Source of the DNA: Methanothermobacter sp. K4
Lineage (GTDB): Archaea; Methanobacteriota; Methanobacteria; Methanobacteriales; Methanothermobacteraceae
DNA: 64,000 bases
Assembly: GCF_022014235.1 (NCBI RefSeq)
Contig: NZ_JAKLTD010000001.1
Coordinates: 320,628 to 384,627, forward strand
Reading direction: 5' to 3'
Made by a program: the position numbers and the translations under genes. This document shows, piece after piece, positions 59,089 through 64,000 of the stretch. The notes beneath the pieces were generated by a model. It was given only the letters and a program-made list of their open reading frames with translations, ran no database searches and had not been told where the DNA came from. Numbering within the stretch: position 1 is the stretch's first letter; every line of letters begins with the position of its first letter.

Positions 59089-61044
59089 TTGTCACTGAGG
59101 ATAGCCCTTGCAGGAAACCCCAATGTGGGTAAGAGCACCCTGTTCAACAGCCTCACAGGTCTAAATCAGCATGTCGGCAACTGGCCAGGCAAAACCGTTG
59201 AAAAGAAGGAGGGACACCTGCACTTCAGGGAATGTGACATTGAGGTCATAGATCTCCCTGGAACCTACAGTCTCGCAGCTGGTTCTCCAGAGGAGGAGGT
59301 GGTGATCGATTACCTCCTTGAGGAGCCTCCTGATCTTGTGATAAACGTTGTTGATGCATCCAACCTCGAAAGAAACCTTTACCTGGCCCTCCAGATAATG
59401 GAGTTTGGCCTTAACACCATCATCGCAGTGAACCTCAACCACGAGGCCGAGAGGAGGGGTTACAGTCTGGATTATGGGAAACTTGAGGAACTCCTTGGCG
59501 TGCCTGTTGTGAGGATCGAGGCAACTGAAGACGAGCAGGATGAGCTCCTTGAAGGGCTAATCGAATGGAATAAAGGTGAACCCCGGATCCCAGGATATGA
59601 ATTCCTGAGACACGAATCTCTGAGCAGACTGTATGAACTCATCAGGGGCAGCGAACTCAAATTTCCACCGCAATGGATCATCATAAAGCTCCTTGAGGGC
59701 GATGAGAGGGTGGCCTCAATGGTTGGAGAGGAAATTCATGATGAATTCAGGAGGATTCGCAGGATCCTTGAGGATGAATACTCTGTGAAGGCCGACGTCA
59801 TTGTATCCGATGCCCGGTATGGGCTTATAGAGGCCCTCCTTGAGAGTACACTCAGAAAGCCACCGGTGGATCGGATTACAGGGTCAGAGATTATTGACAG
59901 AATTGCGCTCAACAGGTTCCTTGGCCTTCCTGTGCTCCTTGGTGTGATGTGGCTGATTTTTCAGCTGACATTCACTGCAGGGGCCCCACTGACAGACCTG
60001 CTGGATTTCGCCTTTTCATACCTTGCAGATGTGGTTCATGGCGTCATGGGCGATTCTCTGCTTGCATCCCTTCTATCTGATGGGGTGATAGGTGGTGTAG
60101 GGTCGGTCCTGGTCTTCATACCCAACATATTCATCCTTTTCTTCCTCCTGTCATTCCTTGAGGATTCAGGTTACCTTGCCAGGGCGGCATTTGTCATGGA
60201 TCGTGTGATGAACACCCTGGGGGGCCTCAGTGGAAGGTCATTCATCCCCATGGTGCTGGGCTTCGGATGCTGCGTACCTGCCGTCATGGCCACAAGGACG
60301 ATAGACTCTGAGAGGGAGAGGATAATAACAGCACTAACAGTTCCCTTCATGTCATGCAGCGCAAGGCTCCCTGTCTATGTGCTATTCACAGCAGCCCTCT
60401 TCCCGGTTATCTACCGGGGCTGGGTGATATTCTCACTTTACATTCTCGGGATAGTGGTGGCCATACTGACCGCCCGCTTACTTGGTGATAGAATCGTGGA
60501 GGGTGAAAGGTCACTCTTCCTCATGGAGCTTCCACCCTACAGGCTTCCGAGACTTAAGGCACTTCTCATTCACACCTACATGAGGGGTGTTCAGTTTATA
60601 AAGAGGGCTGGGACCATCATACTTGCAGGTTCACTGGTGATATGGTTCCTCTCGAACTTCCCGGAAGGGAACGTTTCATCATCAATCCTGGGGATCACAG
60701 GGTCCATGATAACGCCCATCTTCCAGCCACTGGGCTTTGGGGACTGGCAGTCCGCGGTTGCAATCATATTCGGTTTTGCCGCAAAGGAGCTTGTAATAAG
60801 TACCTTCGGGGCGGTATACGGCACCGGTGATGTTGCAGCAACCATTCAGGGGATTTTCACGCCACTGGAGGCCTTCTCCTTCATGGTATTCATACTGCTC
60901 TACACCCCCTGCCTTGCAACACTTGCCGTAATAAAACAGGAGGCAGGTACAAAATGGGCCCTCTTCTCCCCAGCCTATTCCCTGCTGGTTGCCTGGATTG
61001 CTTCATTCCTTGTCTACACGGCAGGTACTCTGACTGGTTTATGA
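59089..61044 (+). CDS. feoB: Ferrous iron transporter FeoB
   Basis: 651 residues: an N-terminal G domain (G1 GNPNVGKST at 9-17, G3 DLPGTYSL), a helical spacer, and the membrane part with Gate motifs LGFGCCVPAVMATRTIDSER and FMSCSARLPVYVLFTAALF. The usual G4 motif NxxD reads NLNH at residues 115-118, a histidine replacing the guanine-binding aspartate. The start is TTG 59089, coupled to feoA. Main ferrous iron importer, placed under the DtxR-type sites. Confidence 0.95.
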   Translation: MSLRIALAGNPNVGKSTLFNSLTGLNQHVGNWPGKTVEKKEGHLHFRECDIEVIDLPGTYSLAAGSPEEEVVIDYLLEEPPDLVINVVDASNLERNLYLALQIMEFGLNTIIAVNLNHEAERRGYSLDYGKLEELLGVPVVRIEATEDEQDELLEGLIEWNKGEPRIPGYEFLRHESLSRLYELIRGSELKFPPQWIIIKLLEGDERVASMVGEEIHDEFRRIRRILEDEYSVKADVIVSDARYGLIEALLESTLRKPPVDRITGSEIIDRIALNRFLGLPVLLGVMWLIFQLTFTAGAPLTDLLDFAFSYLADVVHGVMGDSLLASLLSDGVIGGVGSVLVFIPNIFILFFLLSFLEDSGYLARAAFVMDRVMNTLGGLSGRSFIPMVLGFGCCVPAVMATRTIDSERERIITALTVPFMSCSARLPVYVLFTAALFPVIYRGWVIFSLYILGIVVAILTARLLGDRIVEGERSLFLMELPPYRLPRLKALLIHTYMRGVQFIKRAGTIILAGSLVIWFLSNFPEGNVSSSILGITGSMITPIFQPLGFGDWQSAVAIIFGFAAKELVISTFGAVYGTGDVAATIQGIFTPLEAFSFMVFILLYTPCLATLAVIKQEAGTKWALFSPAYSLLVAWIASFLVYTAGTLTGL

Positions 61045-61065
61045 TCACAGAATGGAGGTGAAATC

Positions 61066-61122
61066 ATGGTCTCCCGTGGAGGTATAAGGGGTGCAAGAAA
61101 ACCTGTAAAACCAGAAGATTAG
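61066..61122 (+). CDS. 18-residue basic peptide behind feoB
   Basis: ATG 61066 stands five bases after a full Shine-Dalgarno, GGAGGTGA, itself some ten bases behind the feoB stop. The frame encodes MVSRGGIRGARKPVKPED and ends TAG at 61120-61122, overlapping the end of the convergent gene by 4 bp. A perfect binding site for a tiny frame directly behind feoB is unlikely by chance. It could be a FeoC-like accessory peptide or a translated regulator; neither is shown. Confidence 0.55.
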   Translation: MVSRGGIRGARKPVKPED

Positions 61123-61442
61123 ATGGTGAAGACCATCCGGTGCTTCTCCATGATATCCACAACTATCCTGTCAAAACCCTCAAGTATTTCCACACCATCA
61201 ATGAGCATGTCACGGGTTATACCCCTTGCCATTAGATCTTCCTTCCTTGCAAAAACAGCCTCGGTCTCTGACAGTTCTCTGATGGTGTGGGAATACCTGT
61301 TTTTTTTCATTGCAGCATACACTCCACCTGATATGAGGTATACGCTGAGTTCATCCTCCCTCCATATCCCCACAAGGTCAAGGAATGTCCTGAAACCCAG
61401 TTCAGATGGACTTTTAGTTACAAGAAACCCCACAGAACCCAT
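61119..61442 (-). CDS. DsrH/TusB-like sulfur relay protein lacking cysteine
   Basis: About 107 residues from ATG 61442, which overlaps the stop of the upstream gene (TGATG). GSVGFLVTKSPSELGFRTFL, then VYLISGGVYAAM and the final DIMEKHRMVFTI resemble the TusB/DsrH fold. No cysteine occurs anywhere, although DsrH normally carries one for persulfide. Last gene of the leftward four-gene sulfur relay group; it may act as a structural subunit. Confidence 0.7.
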   Translation of the reverse strand: MGSVGFLVTKSPSELGFRTFLDLVGIWREDELSVYLISGGVYAAMKKNRYSHTIRELSETEAVFARKEDLMARGITRDMLIDGVEILEGFDRIVVDIMEKHRMVFTI

Positions 61443-62041
61443 CAGTAACCGCTCCACCCCAGTGTCTCCATGAGCTGCTCACCAAGAAGTTTCTCAAGGC
61501 ACTGGACATTCTCCTGCATCCATGGCTCCTTGAGGGGGTAGCAGTTATCGAGTTTCTGCTCACCGTTCAGGAGCTTCATTGCAAAGGCCATGCATGTTGA
61601 TTCACCGCATTCTCCACAGTTGCTGCCAGGGAGGCACCTCTGTATATCCAGTGGTCCAATGCTTTCCACGTCCCTTCCACGCACACCCCTCAGGTAGGCC
61701 TCGTGTGCCTGGTTTATCCTTTCCATGATCCGCCTTATGATATCAAAGGCCTCCTCCACGTCATGGTTTTTGTTCATGCTGACCTTTCCTGAGGGGTAGA
61801 GGCTTATGAGCCTGTCGTAGATTGTGAGGGTGAGAATGTTTTTCTTCTTAACATAATTCACAGCACCCGGCGGATACATATTTGCCAGGAGGGGGATTAT
61901 GTCTCCGATTTCAGAGTCAAGCTCCATAAGGACCCTTATTTTCCCCTCACTTGCAATGCATGGCTTCACCTGTTTGAGGGTAACCTCCCTTACAAGGGGC
62001 CCATCAGGGATGAGCTCCCTTTTAACCTCATCCATTTCCAT
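61442..62041 (-). CDS. (Fe-S)-binding protein inside the TusDCB-like operon
   Basis: 199 residues. Residues 1-125 form an uncharacterised domain (VREVTLKQVKPCIASEGKIR, YPPGAVNYVKKKNILTLTIY). Residues about 142-175 are a 4Fe-4S module of the type CLPGSNCGECGESTCMAFAM...NCYPL, as in corrinoid/CO-dehydrogenase and RnfB-like proteins. GAGGTGCCGTT precedes the ATG, containing the stop of the TusC-like gene. Its insertion between TusC- and TusB-like genes is unusual and suggests electron transfer linked to sulfur relay. Confidence 0.8.
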   Translation of the reverse strand: MEMDEVKRELIPDGPLVREVTLKQVKPCIASEGKIRVLMELDSEIGDIIPLLANMYPPGAVNYVKKKNILTLTIYDRLISLYPSGKVSMNKNHDVEEAFDIIRRIMERINQAHEAYLRGVRGRDVESIGPLDIQRCLPGSNCGECGESTCMAFAMKLLNGEQKLDNCYPLKEPWMQENVQCLEKLLGEQLMETLGWSGY

Positions 62042-62050
62042 AACGGCACC

Positions 62051-62407
62051 TCATATCCTGATAACTGCGGTTTCACCCTTTGCAGAGATTATCTCATGGA
62101 GCTCCTCATCGTTTATTATCTCTGCAGCCTCAACAAGATCCTCCTCCACAAGCCCCCTCTCCCTGAGGGACCCCTCATGTACCAGTATGCTCCCCTCCGG
62201 AAATATGAGGTATGTGAGCTCCTCCACATTTGGGTAGCCTATGCTCTCTGATTTCTGATCTGCAACTGCAGCGTAGACCCCATCCTCCATTAGGAGAACA
62301 TCAGAGTCAAGGCCACTGTTCAGACATGCTATGACAACATAGAAACCACTGAATGCATCTTCAGATCCATAGGGGGCCCTGTCTATTATTATGAGAGAGG
62401 ATTTCAT
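62051..62407 (-). CDS. TusC/DsrF-like sulfur relay protein
   Basis: 118 residues: LIIIDRAPYGSEDAFSGFYVVIACL at the N-terminus, VLLMEDGVYAAVADQKSES, VHEGSLRERGLVEEDLV and a C-terminal ETAVIRI match TusC/DsrF closely. It should form a heteromer with the TusD-like and TusB-like products. One base separates it from the TusD-like gene upstream. Confidence 0.82.
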   Translation of the reverse strand: MKSSLIIIDRAPYGSEDAFSGFYVVIACLNSGLDSDVLLMEDGVYAAVADQKSESIGYPNVEELTYLIFPEGSILVHEGSLRERGLVEEDLVEAAEIINDEELHEIISAKGETAVIRI

Positions 62408-62408
62408 T

Positions 62409-62774
62409 TTAACAACCCAGACTTATCACACGGTGACTTTTCTTTATCCATTCTGCCAGTTCATAAACGCTTTTTATCTCCACACCCTTTATGTAGGGCT
62501 TCTCTGAACAGGTGTAGCCCCATGCAGTGGAGCACCTTATGCAGGATATCACATTAACACCGGCCCTTACAAGGGCCCTGAATTTTTCTGCGACATTGGG
62601 GAATGACTGGGGGGCCTGGTCCCTTTTCGGTACATGTGTTCCATCCATGTAAAGGAATATGTTAACATCATAGCCATTTTTAATGGCGCTTTCTGCCAGT
62701 TCTGAGGCTATATCTGCATACTGGTGGCGGTAGGGACCCTCCAGGAGGACTATTGTGAGCAGTTTTTTCTCCAT
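62409..62774 (-). CDS. TusD/DsrE-like sulfur carrier protein
   Basis: 121 residues: LTIVLLEGPYRHQYADIASELAE, VNIFLYMDGTHVPKRDQAPQ and INVISCIRCSTAWGYTC-like region followed by KGVEIKSVYELAEWI, the DsrE active-site arrangement with several cysteines for persulfide transfer. First gene of the leftward operon 62774-61119; AT-rich sequence with TTATTTATTTTATGG lies upstream as promoter. The ATG has only a weak binding site. Confidence 0.82.
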   Translation of the reverse strand: MEKKLLTIVLLEGPYRHQYADIASELAESAIKNGYDVNIFLYMDGTHVPKRDQAPQSFPNVAEKFRALVRAGVNVISCIRCSTAWGYTCSEKPYIKGVEIKSVYELAEWIKKSHRVISLGC

Positions 62775-62831
62775 GGATCTATCTTCGCATCCATAAAATA
62801 AATAATTTATTATGAATAATAATGATAGTTT

Positions 62832-63479
62832 TCACTGATTTTCAAGCGCCCTCTCAAAGGCCTCACAGTGGGTCCTGGCAGCCAGCTCCTTCTTGCACTC
62901 ATCATCTGCAAATAACCTCATCTTTGCGGCTCTGCAGGGGTAATGCTGTATCTTAAGGCCTGCACGGACAGGCAGGTCCTTCACCTCAGTTCCGACAAGT
63001 TCCTCTGCAACAAACCGTGTTGCACCGCAGGGTGAACACCTGAGGACCCTTATCTCTTTTACTATGTCGTCTTCAACATCAACCTCAACCACTGGCTTTC
63101 CAAATTTCGATACGAATTCATCGAAGGACGGATTCCCGTTCTCCTCAAGGTCGCACATGTTCTCTGGTGCTGTGACATTCCCGTAACCCAGCAGCTGATT
63201 CCTGAAGCCCTCACCCCTCCAGGCACCCACTATTATCCAGTCCACATCATTGTGGATGCGGTCCACAAGTTCAAGTGTGAGGTCCGGGTGAAGGATGTAG
63301 GTTATAACGATATCCGCTGATACTATCTGCCCAATCTTTTCATGGGGTATTTCAACTTCATCTGCGAATATGCCTGTGGGGGCCTCAAGTTCAATGAAAT
63401 CTGTTTCAAACTCCTCGCATATGTTCTTGTGGGCCCTTTCACCGTAGGGGCCATCTGTCACAATTGCAACCCTGACCAT
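62832..63479 (-). CDS. DUF166 family protein
   Basis: 215 residues. [43 protein letters not shown], then cysteines at [10 protein letters not shown] and [10 protein letters not shown] suggest a metal or cluster site. DUF166 proteins occur in methanogens and were once listed as thymidylate synthase on weak grounds; the function is unsettled. ATG 63479 immediately follows the stop of the ArsC-type gene, whose GGAGGATGA end acts as binding site. Confidence 0.82.
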   Translation of the reverse strand: MVRVAIVTDGPYGERAHKNICEEFETDFIELEAPTGIFADEVEIPHEKIGQIVSADIVITYILHPDLTLELVDRIHNDVDWIIVGAWRGEGFRNQLLGYGNVTAPENMCDLEENGNPSFDEFVSKFGKPVVEVDVEDDIVKEIRVLRCSPCGATRFVAEELVGTEVKDLPVRAGLKIQHYPCRAAKMRLFADDECKKELAARTHCEAFERALENQ

Positions 63480-63872
63480 TCAGTCATCCTCCGGTTTGAA
63501 TTCAGTCCTTATCCAGTCTAAGATTTCATCACGTATCCTTCTGAATCTGGTTATATCCCCACCTGCAGGGTCTGGAAACTCTGCATGTATGAACCTCTTA
63601 CCACCAAGGAATACAGGGCATGCATCATCACAGAGGCTCACAACAACATCGAACTCCTCACCCTCGAGTTCCCTTAGGTTGGTGGGCTTATGGGAGCTCA
63701 TATCGATTCCGATCTCCTCCATGACCCTCACTGTCAGGGGGTTAATTTCCCTTGGCTGGCTTCCGGCACTCTGGACATGGTAGTGATCCCCGTACATGTT
63801 TCTGAGAATACCTTCGGCCATCTGGGATCTTCCTGAGTTGTTTCTGCATATGAAAAGAACCCTCTTCTTCAT
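63480..63872 (-). CDS. arsC: ArsC-type arsenate reductase / low-molecular-weight phosphatase
   Basis: 130 residues: the P-loop CRNNSGRSQ with the nucleophile at Cys9, and the resolving cysteines in SLCDDACPV (Cys81 and Cys85), then FPDPAGGD. This is the thioredoxin-coupled ArsC family. The two resolving cysteines are four residues apart, closer than the seven of S. aureus ArsC. Whether it reduces arsenate or dephosphorylates protein tyrosine cannot be settled by reading. GAGGATCACC precedes the ATG. It is the head of the operon with DUF166. Confidence 0.88.
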   Translation of the reverse strand: MKKRVLFICRNNSGRSQMAEGILRNMYGDHYHVQSAGSQPREINPLTVRVMEEIGIDMSSHKPTNLRELEGEEFDVVVSLCDDACPVFLGGKRFIHAEFPDPAGGDITRFRRIRDEILDWIRTEFKPEDD

Positions 63873-63877
63873 GGTGA

Positions 63878-64000
63878 TCCTCTTTACAGTTTCTGTGACA
63901 TAGACCAGTGCACTGAAATCTATTCATATATCCTATGCGGTCCTCTTTACAGTTTCTGTGACATAGACCAGTGCACTGAAATCTATTCATATATCCTATG
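63878..64000. repeat. 63-bp tandem repeat upstream of arsC, running to the window edge
   Basis: A 60-bp unit beginning TCCTCTTTACAGTTTCTGTG occurs at 63878-63937 and again, identically, at 63941-64000, joined by CGG. The array may continue outside the window. Each unit contains the palindrome CAGTGCACTG and, on the reverse strand, a TATA-like GGATATATGAA, so arsC may have a duplicated promoter and operator. On the reverse strand the unit is also open in one frame with a CxxxCxxxC pattern, because 63 is divisible by three. Confidence 0.8.

Noticed and set aside
63878..64000. CRISPR array or Cys-rich repeat protein at the window end
   Set aside because: The whole 60-bp unit is identical, so there is no variable spacer. 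The reverse-strand frame through the repeats is out of frame with arsC and has no binding site of its own.

Overview
The window is ordinary-density archaeal chromosome from a hydrogenotrophic methanogen, almost certainly a Methanothermobacter species. It carries hdrA, methanogenesis marker protein 11, a cluster of cobamide/F430-type tetrapyrrole genes, an archaeal replication toolkit (Cdc6/Orc1, PolD small subunit, RPA, RadA, Hef) and archaeal-type S-adenosylmethionine synthetase. Gene order and protein sequences match what I recall of the M. thermautotrophicus/M. marburgensis chromosome around its single replication origin. Ribosome binding sites are mostly GGTGA/GGAGGTGA, TTG and GTG starts are common, and some genes (hef, cbiB) look leaderless. 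I saw no tRNA, rRNA, CRISPR array or insertion sequence.

Layout. 1-2170: a divergent HTH regulator and a small sulfur-relay-like operon (DUF169, TusA/DsrE fusion, membrane protein). 2316-6198: hef, trmI, pyrB. 6181-8589: cdc6/orc1, then a gene-free 0.8 kb replication origin with two arms of inverted Cdc6-binding repeats around an AT-rich core, then a DUF2299 gene. 8687-16876: cobamide genes cbiB, cbiG and later cbiH, interleaved with a UPF0147 gene, a fuculose-phosphate-type aldolase, the PolD small subunit, a membrane-anchored protein and an MgtE-type transporter with its PhoU/RCK_C partner. 16929-18619: two membrane-anchored pilin-like proteins. 18894-21731: operon of a DUF35 protein, cfbA/cbiX, thiL, amrS. 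21863-24149: UbiD-type decarboxylase and a tandem PurE. 24287-25981: glycosyltransferase with an exported domain. 25984-31393: one long leftward operon leuC-leuD-leuB-cysteine desulfurase-small membrane peptide-ribH-methanogenesis marker 11, with a leucine-rich upstream reading frame in front of it.

31719-35984: RPA, radA and an auxin-efflux-type carrier. 36167-40834: hdrA, glyA with a dihydromethanopterin-reductase-like flavoprotein, and a HEAT-repeat protein. 40882-48422: DUF192, SAM synthetase, ileS, purL, a dolichol-kinase-like protein. 48441-51722: short repeats derived from a gene 3' end, then an ABC exporter (two permeases and an ATPase). 51842-54478: moeA, a site-2 protease, a zinc-ribbon peptide. 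54714-61122: an exported CobN-like protein, then feoAB under three DtxR-type palindromes, and an 18-residue reading frame behind feoB. 61119-63872: a TusD/C/B-like sulfur relay operon that includes an Fe-S protein, then DUF166 and an ArsC-type phosphatase. The window ends in a 63-bp tandem repeat.

The best candidates for something undescribed are: the cell-surface CobN-like protein next to the iron-uptake operon; a glycosyltransferase with two AbrB-like motifs in its exported part; a TusA/DsrE protein with a degenerate extra TusA domain; the two very short genes at 27364-27444 and 61066-61122; the leucine-rich leaderless upstream frame of leuC; and the Fe-S protein embedded in a TusDCB operon. 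All functions are read from sequence by eye and from recalled family knowledge; no searches were run.
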